Positions 50,825-59,063 of a DNA stretch of 64,000 nt are shown piece after piece; position 1 is the stretch's first letter; the number at the start of each line of letters is the position of its first letter. Made by a program: the position numbers and the translations under genes. Under the pieces are notes generated by a model that was not told where the DNA came from, searched no databases, and worked only from the letters and a program-made list of their open reading frames with translations. This DNA comes from CAYPHA01 sp964410215 (GTDB lineage: Bacteria; Calditrichota; Calditrichia; Calditrichales; CAYPHA01), in the NCBI GenBank assembly GCA_964410215.1, contig CAYPHA010000010.1, positions 1 to 64,000 of the forward strand. The letters run 5' to 3'.

Positions 50825-52819
50825 TTAATCCTGTGTAATCCCCGGCCAGTTATCCGTCCGGAAAGGCGTGGCAGGTAATCCTTCCGAATTGATCAGGTTC
50901 ACTTCGGGATTGATTTCCCAGGCATAACGGACGGCATCCGGATCACTGATATCCGGATGCCACACCAGAATGCGGTTCGAGTCGATGACATCAGCCCGTG
51001 CCCTGTAAAATTTTTTATCACTTCCTGCAATGGCGAATCCCTGCACCGCATTACCGTCAACAGTAGTCAGCCCGTCATAAACATGTTTGAAGGAAATGAT
51101 GACCCCGCGTTCGTTCCTCTCCATGGAAGCAAACATGGGACTGTGATTTCTTACATCTTTTCCATAGGCCATTTTCAGCGCATGTAGTGCCAGACGGCGA
51201 CCGACCTCCTGCTTGTTTTTCGGATGAATATCATAGGCATCCCCGATATCGATGGCTACCGCCATTCCCGTATTAGGTAAATCAAGTGCCATCGCCTGTG
51301 CTTCCCGCAATTCTGCCCAGGGGTGTCCTGTTGGTGATTTTTCCCGTTCCAGCCAATTCGCCAGTTGCACGAACAGGAATGGAAAGTCGCCCTGCCCCCA
51401 GCGTTCACGCCAGTCGTTGATCATAAGGGGAAAAAGTTTCCGGTACCGGAAAGCTTCATTAGCATTGCTTTCACCCTGATACCAGATTACGCCACGGATA
51501 CCATAAGGGATAAGGGGCTCGATCATCGCATTACTCAGTATCGTCGGACGGTTGGGATTCTGCGGATCCACCGGACGGTCGGAGATGTCATCCAGGTTCA
51601 GCCCGACTTTAAAGCGCCAGTCTCCTGCCAGTGGCATGGCTTTTTTTCCCGGGATTGTCAGCTTCAAATCACAGGGTTCCCCCCAGAGTCCGCCACCGCC
51701 CTGAAAATCGACAACACGGACTGTAATCACATTTTCGCCTTCACGCAGATATGATTTGGGTACAGTATATATGCGGGGCTCATCCCATTCTGATTGTCCG
51801 CCAATATATACACCGTTGAAATAGGTACTGTCCACATCATCGATGGGCCCGAGATGGATTTCTGCATCCGCCGCTGTGCCCGTATTGTCCAGAATAATCG
51901 TTTTCCGGAACCAGACCACGCCATCGAAATCCGGCAGACCGGCTTTTTCCCAGGCTATGGGCAGCCTCATCACTTGCCATTCCGAATCGTCTATCTCTTT
52001 TTTAAACCAGTTGCCCCGAAGCCCTGCATCGTTTTCATCAATCTGGCGTCTCCAGTTTTCAACAGCTTCTTCATATTTCTGCTGCAAAGCGTTGCCATCC
52101 GTATCGCTTTTCACGGCATTTTCTATCTTCTCAACCTCAGAAACATACGCAGGCAGGGTCTTAAGCGCTTCACCACGCGTCCAGGCTTCGATAATAGTAC
52201 CTCCCCAGGAGCTGTGAATAAGCCCGACCGGTATGTCCAGCGATTTATGGATTTGACGCCCGAAGAAGTAAGCGGTCGAAGAAAAATCAGGTATATTTTC
52301 CGGAGTACAGACCTGCCATCCTTCTGAGGGGACGCGCTCCTCCGGAGTGAAACTGAGACTGCGCGCCACCTGAAGGAGACGAATCTGCGGATAATCCGCT
52401 TCAGCGATCTCCTTTTTATAATTCAGTACCTTGCCCCATCCGGCCAGGGGCATTTCCATGTTTGACTGGCCCGACCCAAGCCAGACTTCCCCGATAAGCA
52501 CGTCTTTGAAAACTAACGTATCCTTTCCAGAGACGATGAGTTCATAAGGCCCTCCGGCTTCCAGCGGTGAAAGACGAACCATCCACTTACCGTCGGAATC
52601 AACGCGCATAGCCACTTTTTGCTCATTCAGGGCTACGGTAACGGTACCGCCGGGATCCGCCGTGCCCCAGACCGGTATGGGTAGTTGCTGCTGCAATACC
52701 ATGTGATCGGAAAAAAGCGCGCTCAGTTGCACATTTTCAGCGGGCCCCCGGGAGAAAACAGTACAGGACAGGGTTATCGAAGCCATCAGCAGTAACGCGT
52801 AAAGATATTGATTATCCAT
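50825..52819 (-). CDS. Sialate O-acetylesterase-like exported SGNH hydrolase
   Basis: 664 residues from the ATG at 52819, chosen because GAGGA precedes it; the frame reaches 52840. A signal peptide with a central Cys (SITLSCTVF) could act as an imperfect lipoprotein signal. The SASA/SGNH motifs are present: VWLGSGQSNMEMP (nucleophile Ser), LIHSSWGGTIIEAW, GVIWYQGESNA and GDAYDIHPKNKQEVGRR (catalytic Asp-x-x-His). A central jelly-roll insert (~250-400) may bind carbohydrate. The enzyme would remove O-acetyl groups from sugars. It converges on the Asp-repeat gene with a 115-bp gap in which nothing is seen. Confidence 0.88.
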   Translation of the reverse strand: MDNQYLYALLLMASITLSCTVFSRGPAENVQLSALFSDHMVLQQQLPIPVWGTADPGGTVTVALNEQKVAMRVDSDGKWMVRLSPLEAGGPYELIVSGKDTLVFKDVLIGEVWLGSGQSNMEMPLAGWGKVLNYKKEIAEADYPQIRLLQVARSLSFTPEERVPSEGWQVCTPENIPDFSSTAYFFGRQIHKSLDIPVGLIHSSWGGTIIEAWTRGEALKTLPAYVSEVEKIENAVKSDTDGNALQQKYEEAVENWRRQIDENDAGLRGNWFKKEIDDSEWQVMRLPIAWEKAGLPDFDGVVWFRKTIILDNTGTAADAEIHLGPIDDVDSTYFNGVYIGGQSEWDEPRIYTVPKSYLREGENVITVRVVDFQGGGGLWGEPCDLKLTIPGKKAMPLAGDWRFKVGLNLDDISDRPVDPQNPNRPTILSNAMIEPLIPYGIRGVIWYQGESNANEAFRYRKLFPLMINDWRERWGQGDFPFLFVQLANWLEREKSPTGHPWAELREAQAMALDLPNTGMAVAIDIGDAYDIHPKNKQEVGRRLALHALKMAYGKDVRNHSPMFASMERNERGVIISFKHVYDGLTTVDGNAVQGFAIAGSDKKFYRARADVIDSNRILVWHPDISDPDAVRYAWEINPEVNLINSEGLPATPFRTDNWPGITQD

Positions 52820-52984
52820 CAGGTCCTCACTTTTGATCATAACACGTGCAAATTATCTGAGTTTAGACAGATTTCAAATGATATTCAAGAGGGATTTGCG
52901 AAGAATAACTGAGGGACGGCACCGGGGGAAGAGACATATCATTAACCGGTATGCTTCATGACATATCAGGGTATCTTGTAAAGA

Positions 52985-53395
52985 CTAATGAAGGAATGCC
53001 TGTGAGGCATGTTTATCCATCAATTCTGAAAACACCTCTTCACTGCTAAGGCGGCGGCCTTCATTAAGAAACAAATCCCGTTTGTACTGATCCAGAAACT
53101 GTAAGAATTCGACTGTTCGTATGCAGGAGCCCTTTTCAATGCTGACAAACTCAACACCTGTATCATACAGGTTACCACGCTTATGGCACCAGACGACACG
53201 GGCCTTCACACGAAGTCCGGGCTTTATTACGGAAATTTCCAATGTCATTTCCCGTCCAATATTGAAATAAGTACTGGACTGAAAACAAAGACCATCGACA
53301 CTGATATCGTGCAGGACCTCGCTATCCTTCATATAGGTATTCGCATTTTTCCGGTCGATGGTCACATCTGAGTGAAAGCGATTATGTTTTCTCAT
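52985..53395 (-). CDS. PilZ-domain-like protein
   Basis: 136 residues. It contains the PilZ-type core: an N-terminal HNRFHSDVTIDRKNANTY basic segment, then HDISVDGLCFQSSTYF (the D/NxSxxG motif), TLEISVIKPGLRVKARVVW and TGVEFVSIEKGS. The canonical RxxxR is replaced by weaker basic residues, so c-di-GMP binding is uncertain. A C-terminal helical extension (~40 residues, ending HASQAFLH) is unusual. It lies alone between the esterase and phosphofructokinase genes; nothing is recognised in the 144-bp gap to the esterase or the 88-bp gap to phosphofructokinase. Confidence 0.6.
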   Translation of the reverse strand: MRKHNRFHSDVTIDRKNANTYMKDSEVLHDISVDGLCFQSSTYFNIGREMTLEISVIKPGLRVKARVVWCHKRGNLYDTGVEFVSIEKGSCIRTVEFLQFLDQYKRDLFLNEGRRLSSEEVFSELMDKHASQAFLH

Positions 53396-53483
53396 AGGGC
53401 CTGAGATGGTTATGGTTTCTTAAACATATCATCGGCCCTTTCCGTAAAACTTTAATCTTTCTATGCCATTGGTTAATAAATAT

Positions 53484-54686
53484 TCATTTTTGTTCACTGG
53501 TCATAATAAACAACGGTTGTCCCAGAAACGTTTCATAGATCGGACGCAGGCGTTCGGTATTATAATACTTATTTACATCGACTATTTTCTTATGCTCGGT
53601 GACGACATTAATGGAGGTGCAATCATAACGTCCGTTTTTCATGCACACAAGATAGCCGGTCTTATTCTGAAGAACGAGATCCAGGGCCAGGTTTCCATAA
53701 GCCATGGGCACAATGGAATCCATGGAATCGGGATCTCCGCAGCGTACGAGATATCCGAGCCGCTGGCTGACGATATTAATCCGTTTTCCCTTGTTGAATT
53801 CAGGTGAAATCGCTTTAAGCTGTGCGGACACCCGGTCGCCGATCCCCCCGAGTTTACGGTGTCCATACTGATCCTTCTCCTGGCTTTCGAACGACATTTC
53901 CTTATCTTCCCGAAGGGTGGCACCTTCACTTATGAGTACGACCGCATATTTGCTCGGATGCTGATTCCGGTCCTTGACAAGCAATTCGGCCAGGTGTTCC
54001 ATTTCAAAGGGATATTCCGGAATAACGCACCGGTCCGCAGCCCCGGCCATAGTCGGCAACATCGCAGTAAAACCGGCATAACGTCCGAAAACCTCGATGA
54101 CGAGTAATCGCTCATGGGAGCCTGCGGTAGTGCGCAGGGTATGCGTCAATTGAATGGTCCTGGTAACACAGGTACTGAAGCCGATACAATAATCCGTTCC
54201 GGGCACGTCGTTATCCATGGTTTTCGGGATGGCCACAATTTTCACCCCTGCTTCATGGAGGCGTTTTGCATAACTGAGCGTATCATCCCCGCCGATTGGG
54301 ATCAGGTAATCGATACCGAGAAATTCAATATTATCCAGTACGGCTGGCGTCACATCATTGATTTCTTCGTTATAATCCGATTGAAGGTGGAACGGCACGA
54401 TGCTCTTTGGCAAGTGGCTGGGCCGTGTTCGCGATGTATGCAGGAAGGTGCCACCCGTACGTCCGGCCCGGTTAACGATTTCCTGCGAAAGGACCTGGAT
54501 ATGGCGGCTGTTGTCGGCCGTCGGATCAGGCACCAGGTCAACAAGTCCGGCCCATCCGCGACGAATGCCGATAACTTTATATCCCTCCCGGATAGCCCTG
54601 AAAGTTATGGCACGAATGGCCGGATTCAGCCCGGGGACATCCCCGCCGCCCGTAAGAATTCCAATCGTTCCCTTATATGCCGGCAT
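53484..54686 (-). CDS. Phosphofructokinase, PPi-type signature
   Basis: 400 residues, with a perfect AAAGGAGGTCAAT ribosome site. It phosphorylates fructose 6-phosphate at C1. The active-site glycine-rich block reads GGDDTLSYA (132-140): the aspartate in place of the Gly of ATP-dependent enzymes (GGDGS), together with PKTMDNDVPGTD (154-165, Lys in place of Gly in PGTIDND), is the signature of pyrophosphate-dependent enzymes. LTGGGDVPGLNPAIR, VIEVFGRYAGFTAML and LGYLVRCGDPDSMD are also intact. If PPi-dependent, the enzyme is reversible and may serve both glycolysis and gluconeogenesis. The next gene upstream is the NifU-like scaffold. Confidence 0.93.
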   Translation of the reverse strand: MPAYKGTIGILTGGGDVPGLNPAIRAITFRAIREGYKVIGIRRGWAGLVDLVPDPTADNSRHIQVLSQEIVNRAGRTGGTFLHTSRTRPSHLPKSIVPFHLQSDYNEEINDVTPAVLDNIEFLGIDYLIPIGGDDTLSYAKRLHEAGVKIVAIPKTMDNDVPGTDYCIGFSTCVTRTIQLTHTLRTTAGSHERLLVIEVFGRYAGFTAMLPTMAGAADRCVIPEYPFEMEHLAELLVKDRNQHPSKYAVVLISEGATLREDKEMSFESQEKDQYGHRKLGGIGDRVSAQLKAISPEFNKGKRINIVSQRLGYLVRCGDPDSMDSIVPMAYGNLALDLVLQNKTGYLVCMKNGRYDCTSINVVTEHKKIVDVNKYYNTERLRPIYETFLGQPLFIMTSEQK

Positions 54687-54787
54687 ATTGACCTCCTTTG
54701 TATAGATACCGAAACGGCAGATGACAAATAATTATCTATTGAGTGCCAGAACGCTGCGAACCTCTAAAGACACGTAACATCGCCTCT

Positions 54788-55195
54788 TCACACCTCTTCC
54801 TGTTCTATGTGATAAGCATCCAGCACTTTTTTCAATGTATCGATAGAGATCTCGGCGCATTCATATTTCTGTTCCGGAATGCCCTGCAGGTAGTCCAGAA
54901 TATCCTTAACAGAAAGGGTATGTGCTTCCTGTATCCTTTTCCCCTTTACCATTTCCGTCATGGCCGAAGCACACGCCTGTAATCCGGCACAACCGATATA
55001 TTCATAGGCCGCTTCTTTAATGAAATCATCAGAAATTTTCACAGATAACATTAAAATGTCACCGCAAGAGCCTTTGTGTTGCCCGAAGACCGTTGGATTT
55101 TCCATTTTATACATATTGGTACCGTTTTCGAGAATGGCAATAGCCTTCTCTGAAAACCCCATCGCAGCCAGCAGATCTTTTCGCGTATCTTCCAT
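54788..55195 (-). CDS. NifU/IscU-type iron-sulfur cluster scaffold
   Basis: 135 residues from the ATG at 55195, favoured by GGAGATTGAG; an ATG at 55207 is the alternative. The protein is the IscU/NifU N-terminal scaffold on which [2Fe-2S] or [4Fe-4S] clusters are built. The three conserved cysteine positions are visible: GSCGDILML (Cys with the essential Asp two residues later), YIGCAGLQACAS and ECAEISIDTLK. A GKRIQEAHTLSVKDIL segment fits the family. No IscS, IscA or Suf partner gene is adjacent, so its cysteine desulfurase must be elsewhere. The C-terminal Fe-S domain of long NifU is absent. Confidence 0.85.
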   Translation of the reverse strand: MEDTRKDLLAAMGFSEKAIAILENGTNMYKMENPTVFGQHKGSCGDILMLSVKISDDFIKEAAYEYIGCAGLQACASAMTEMVKGKRIQEAHTLSVKDILDYLQGIPEQKYECAEISIDTLKKVLDAYHIEQEEV

Positions 55196-55701
55196 CTCAA
55201 TCTCCATGAAAGATTTTAGAAGGTTATCTATTCATGATCTTATATACATAAGCTACGGTATTTTTAATAAAAATCAAAGACATGAACGCGTTAAGGAAGG
55301 ATAGAAAGCCAGGCGTCTAACGGTTTTTCAGTTACCCCTGGCATTGACATGCTCACCATCAGGACTGTAGGAGGTATCATGCCCTGTGAGCACATCCGAC
55401 CGGTAATAATCAAGTCCATTGCCTGGACTCTGCCGAGCAACAAAAACAGGAAAACCGGATACTTAATGTCGGTCAAAAAATATACCATAACGATATCTGA
55501 TCTCGCGGATATCTGCTTCAAAGAAAATCAAAAAATGAGGGGTGAATTATACGATAGGCATGGAATTTTAAAGAAAATGTCTTACATTATCGCCGTCGGT
55601 TATATTGCTGTCAACATCGCTGATGCAGTGAATAGATAAAATATGATTTTCATCAAATCCGGATCACAATATGTTTAACCAATAAAGACAGGAGATTTTA
55701 A
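55196..55701. other. 506-bp intergenic region before fructose-bisphosphate aldolase
   Basis: No secure gene is present. It contains a short plus-strand ORF (55379-55639) considered separately, and a hairpin-like segment at 55309-55342 (GCCAGG ... CCTGGC). A minus-strand ORF at 55291-55521 without a ribosome site is probably a shadow. No riboswitch or tRNA was recognised. The last 60 bases lead to the aldolase ATG with the GGAGA ribosome site. Confidence 0.5.
55379..55639 (+). CDS. Possible small hypothetical protein (86 aa)
   Basis: 86 residues beginning with an ATG four bases after AGGAGG, an unusually good ribosome site. No signal peptide or recognised domain is visible; the middle is basic (WTLPSNKNRKTGY) and the C-terminal half reads ENQKMRGELYDRHG and YIAVGYIAVNIADAVNR-like. 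An internal ATG at 55466 is a weaker alternative. It would be 62 bp upstream of the aldolase gene on the same strand. The ribosome site is the only real support, so it might not be a gene. Confidence 0.3.
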   Translation: MPCEHIRPVIIKSIAWTLPSNKNRKTGYLMSVKKYTITISDLADICFKENQKMRGELYDRHGILKKMSYIIAVGYIAVNIADAVNR

Positions 55702-56772
55702 ATGGGATTGAATATTGCACCCGGTGTTATTACCGGAGACCAGGTTCAGGAAGTTTTTAAAGATGCAAAAGAAAACGGGTATGCGCTGCCGGCCATAAAT
55801 GTTATCGGATCCAGTTCAGTAAACGCCGTAATGGAAACGGCCGCAAAGGTCAATTCACCCGTCATTATTCAGTTTTCGAATGGTGGTGCTGTTTTTAATG
55901 CCGGTAAAGGACTGAGTAATGAAAACCAGCAGGCTGCGATTGCCGGTGGTGTTGCAGGCGCTCACCACATACATCACCTTGCTGAGAAATATGGCGCCCG
56001 TGTCATCCTGCATACGGACCATGCAGCCCGGAAACTTCTGCCATGGATAGACGGCCTTCTCGATGTCGGCGAAGCTTTTTTCAAGGAACATGGGAAACCT
56101 TTGTACAGTTCGCACATGCTCGATCTTTCGGAAGAATCGCTGGAAGATAACATTGCCACCTGCAAACAATATCTTGAACGGATGAGCAAAATGAATATGA
56201 CGCTTGAAATCGAACTCGGTGTTACAGGCGGCGAGGAAGACGGCGTTGACAATACCGGCATTGACAGTTCCAAGTTGTATACACAGCCTGAGGAGGTTGC
56301 TTATGCTTATGAGGAACTGAACAAGGTAAGCCCGCACTTTACGATAGCTGCCGCATTCGGCAATGTACACGGCGTCTATAAACCCGGGAATGTCAGATTA
56401 ACACCCAAGATCCTGGATAATTCTCAGAAATTCATTGAAGAGAAATACAATACACCTGCAAATCCTGTAAATTTCGTATTTCATGGCGGTTCCGGATCGA
56501 GTCTTGAAGAAATACGTGAAGCAATCAGTTATGGCGTTATAAAAATGAACATCGATACAGACACACAATGGGCTTTCTGGGATGGTGTTCGCGCCTATTA
56601 CGAGGAATTCAAAGGATATCTGCAGGGACAGATCGGTAATCCCGAAGGGGAAGATAAACCCAATAAGAAGAAATACGATCCCCGGGTATGGTTGCGAAAA
56701 GCAGAGGAATCCTTTATAGCCCGCGCTAAACAGGCTTTTGAAGATTTGAATAATATTAACAGGATCGGTTAG
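55702..56772 (+). CDS. Class II fructose-bisphosphate aldolase
   Basis: 356 residues, close to the E. coli FbaA length, with GGAGA before the ATG. It cleaves fructose 1,6-bisphosphate using divalent metal. The zinc and catalytic residues are visible: VILHTDHAARK (Asp and His ligands), ELGVTGGEEDGVDN, FGNVHGVYKPGNVRLTP, FVFHGGSGSSLEEI and GVIKMNIDTDTQWAFW. The class II type A features (the long insert and YNTPANPVNF) fit. It sits opposite the gal operon end with a bidirectional terminator between, and near the phosphofructokinase gene. Confidence 0.96.
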   Translation: MGLNIAPGVITGDQVQEVFKDAKENGYALPAINVIGSSSVNAVMETAAKVNSPVIIQFSNGGAVFNAGKGLSNENQQAAIAGGVAGAHHIHHLAEKYGARVILHTDHAARKLLPWIDGLLDVGEAFFKEHGKPLYSSHMLDLSEESLEDNIATCKQYLERMSKMNMTLEIELGVTGGEEDGVDNTGIDSSKLYTQPEEVAYAYEELNKVSPHFTIAAAFGNVHGVYKPGNVRLTPKILDNSQKFIEEKYNTPANPVNFVFHGGSGSSLEEIREAISYGVIKMNIDTDTQWAFWDGVRAYYEEFKGYLQGQIGNPEGEDKPNKKKYDPRVWLRKAEESFIARAKQAFEDLNNINRIG

Positions 56773-56780
56773 AAAATTGA

Positions 56781-56807
56781 AAACCCCGTTACCCGACGGG
56801 GTTTTTT
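56781..56807. terminator. Bidirectional intrinsic terminator between aldolase and galE
   Basis: A 7-bp stem ACCCCGT / ACGGGGT with a TACCCG loop, flanked by AAA on the left and TTTTTT on the right. On the plus strand it ends the aldolase transcript; read on the minus strand, the A-run becomes a T-run, so it can also end the lac/gal operon. Confidence 0.85.
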
Positions 56808-56833
56808 ATTTCTCTATTTCTTACCATTCATTC

Positions 56834-57805
56834 TTATAGATATACAGGTTGCATCGATGAAAAAATCGTTTCCAGATCCGAATACTGTGCCTTCCAGCCG
56901 AGACGCTCGAGGGCAAGGGCCGGGCGGGCCACCAGTTCCGCCGGATCACCGGGTCTGCGGTCCACAATCTCGTAGTTCGCTTTTCTTCCTGTAACGTCTT
57001 CAGCCGCCTTTATCACTTCCAGTACCGTATGTCCCCTGCCCGTTCCCAGATTAACCGTCAGGTTTTCCTTCCGCTCGCGCAGATATACCATCGCCTGAGC
57101 ATGTGCCGAAGCGAGATCGTTCACATGAATGTAATCACGGATGCAGGTTCCGTCCCTGGTTGCGTAATCATCCCCGAATACCTGCATTTCCGGACGTGTA
57201 CCGGCAAGGTTTTCCATGACAACCGGTGATAAATTGGCCGGATTCCGTTCTTTACCCTTTATCCGTCCCTGAATATCGTATCCGGTTGCATTGAAATAGC
57301 GCAAAGCGGCATACCGTATTCCTTTAAGCCTGCTGAACCAGCGCAGGTTTTCCTCAATGGCCAGTTTTGTATAGCCGTAGTAATTTTCAGGGTTCAGGGG
57401 ATGTTTTTCGTCAATGGGCACATAGTGCGGGCTGCCGTATACTGCCGCCGATGATGAAAAAATCATTTCCCGGACATCATGCCGTACCATGGCATTGAGC
57501 AGGTTAATGGTACCTGAAATATTGTTCGTGGCATATTTGGAAGGATTTTTCATTGATTCACCGGCAGCTTTCCAGGCGGCAAAATGAAAGACTGTCTGAA
57601 TATCATCGGTCAGGGCTGCATCAAGATCCTCCGTATTCAGGATATCTCCTTCAATGACCCGGGTGACCCCCGGATCAATATTCTCGCGTAATCCAAGTGA
57701 GAAATTATCAAAAACGATTACCGCATGTCCTTTATCACACAATTCCTTTACAATATGACTGCCGATATAACCCGCGCCACCGACCACTAATATGTTATGT
57801 TGCAT
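56834..57805 (-). CDS. galE: UDP-glucose 4-epimerase
   Basis: 323 residues from the ATG at 57805, nine bases after GAGGA; a longer frame to 57841 overlaps galK. It interconverts UDP-galactose and UDP-glucose in the Leloir pathway. The NAD motif NILVVGGAGYIGSHIV and the catalytic Ser and Tyr-x3-Lys pair (IFSSSAAVYG, and YYGYTKLAIEENL) are intact, as are YFNATGYD and VRDYIHVNDLASAHA-type blocks. It is the last gene of the lac/gal operon. The start overlaps the galK end by 11 bp. Confidence 0.96.
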   Translation of the reverse strand: MQHNILVVGGAGYIGSHIVKELCDKGHAVIVFDNFSLGLRENIDPGVTRVIEGDILNTEDLDAALTDDIQTVFHFAAWKAAGESMKNPSKYATNNISGTINLLNAMVRHDVREMIFSSSAAVYGSPHYVPIDEKHPLNPENYYGYTKLAIEENLRWFSRLKGIRYAALRYFNATGYDIQGRIKGKERNPANLSPVVMENLAGTRPEMQVFGDDYATRDGTCIRDYIHVNDLASAHAQAMVYLRERKENLTVNLGTGRGHTVLEVIKAAEDVTGRKANYEIVDRRPGDPAELVARPALALERLGWKAQYSDLETIFSSMQPVYL

Positions 57806-59033
57806 GGAGTGCGTCCTCAATTTCAGTTTTATCCAGTTCACGCGTCCCGTTTTGACGGATTGTAAGTACGTTTACGCATGCTTCTCCGAAAACGGCTTCC
57901 ATATACGGGATGTAACCGGCCACGGCCTGCTCCGGTAAAAAGGTCAGAATTGTGCCGGCGAATCCGCCGCCATGCACGCGGCAGGCCCCTTCACCGGTTC
58001 TCCGGATGTAATCCTCGGTCAATGCCAGCGCCACCGTTATACCCTGCTCCTTGACATTTTTCGTCGCATACACATTCTGCAGCCATTTAAAGGATGAATT
58101 ACCGGACGCATTGACCTTTTCCAGAAAGGACTGAAAACGCTCTGCTTCCAGGTCTTCAACCTGTTGCAGAACACGTTCATTTTCATGAAAAAAATGATAG
58201 GCACGAAGTGCGGCACGATCTCCCAGCTGTTCACGGATCCTTTTAAAATTCGACTGGATATCAGCCAGAGAAAGTTCACGGCAGACTCTTTTGTTAAAAA
58301 GCCCGGCCACCGCCTTCATTTCCTCCGGAACCGCGGCATAATCCGCTGTCAGGTCGGCGTGATTTCCGCCTGTATCCACGACAAGTAAACGGTAGTTCTG
58401 TTGATCAAAATCAAAATTCACCTTTTTTACTACCGCTTTACCCGGATCGGCAAAATCGATAGAAATAATACCACCGACCGCACAGGCCATCTGATCCATC
58501 AAACCACATGGTTTACCGAAATACCTGTTTTCGGCATACTGCCCGGTTTTAGCAATTTCCTGTGGCGGAATCTGACCTTCGTTAAAAAGGGCGCTGAAAA
58601 CGGTACCGAACAGCACTTCAACGGAAGCGGATGAACTCAATCCTGATCCCGGTAAAACATCGCTGGTCATACAGGCATCAAAACCACCCGTCTTCCACCC
58701 CTTTTCCTTCAGTCCCGCTGCAACACCGCGAATCAAAGCCGATGTCGTTCCCTTCTCCTGCCCGGCCACGGCAGTACTACCGGTGTCTATTACAAACGGT
58801 GTATTAAATCCTTCCGAATGCAACGTGACGGTCGAATTACCTGACGGTGCCGCCACCGCGATGGAATCAAGATTGATGCTTGCCGCCAGTACACGGCCAT
58901 GATTATGGTCCGTATGGTTTCCACCTATCTCCGTTCTGCCGGGAGTTGAGAAATAGCGACGTTTTTTTTCACCGAACAGGCTGATAAACCTGCTGTCCAG
59001 TCGCCTGATCCGATCGGCTTGCCCTTTTTCCAT
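57795..59033 (-). CDS. galK: Galactokinase
   Basis: 412 residues. It phosphorylates galactose at C1. The three GHMP-kinase motifs are present: PGRTEIGGNHTDHNHG (N-terminal sugar-binding), LPGSGLSSSASVEVLFG (ATP-binding loop, about residues 130-145), and CRVHGGGFAGTILTF at the C-terminus. The catalytic Asp is expected in the CGLMDQMACAVGG block. It lies between the symporter (30 bp) and galE (overlap). galT is not visible in the window, so the uridylyltransferase step must be encoded elsewhere or be carried out by another enzyme. Confidence 0.95.
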   Translation of the reverse strand: MEKGQADRIRRLDSRFISLFGEKKRRYFSTPGRTEIGGNHTDHNHGRVLAASINLDSIAVAAPSGNSTVTLHSEGFNTPFVIDTGSTAVAGQEKGTTSALIRGVAAGLKEKGWKTGGFDACMTSDVLPGSGLSSSASVEVLFGTVFSALFNEGQIPPQEIAKTGQYAENRYFGKPCGLMDQMACAVGGIISIDFADPGKAVVKKVNFDFDQQNYRLLVVDTGGNHADLTADYAAVPEEMKAVAGLFNKRVCRELSLADIQSNFKRIREQLGDRAALRAYHFFHENERVLQQVEDLEAERFQSFLEKVNASGNSSFKWLQNVYATKNVKEQGITVALALTEDYIRRTGEGACRVHGGGFAGTILTFLPEQAVAGYIPYMEAVFGEACVNVLTIRQNGTRELDKTEIEDALHAT

Positions 59034-59063
59034 TGTATTAATCTCCGTTTCGCCAGTTATCGC

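Noticed and set aside
53440..53475. TGGCAT on the minus strand upstream of the PilZ-like gene
   Set aside because: No TTGC/TTGT element at the required distance, so it is not a sigma54 promoter.
55309..55342. GTCTAAC / GTTACCC hairpin resembling an integron attC site
   Set aside because: The two core sites are only 9 bp apart and the second does not fit GTTRRRY; no integrase or cassette array is present.
55291..55521. 76-residue minus-strand ORF in the intergenic gap
   Set aside because: No ribosome site, no recognised domain, and it overlaps the better-supported plus-strand ORF.
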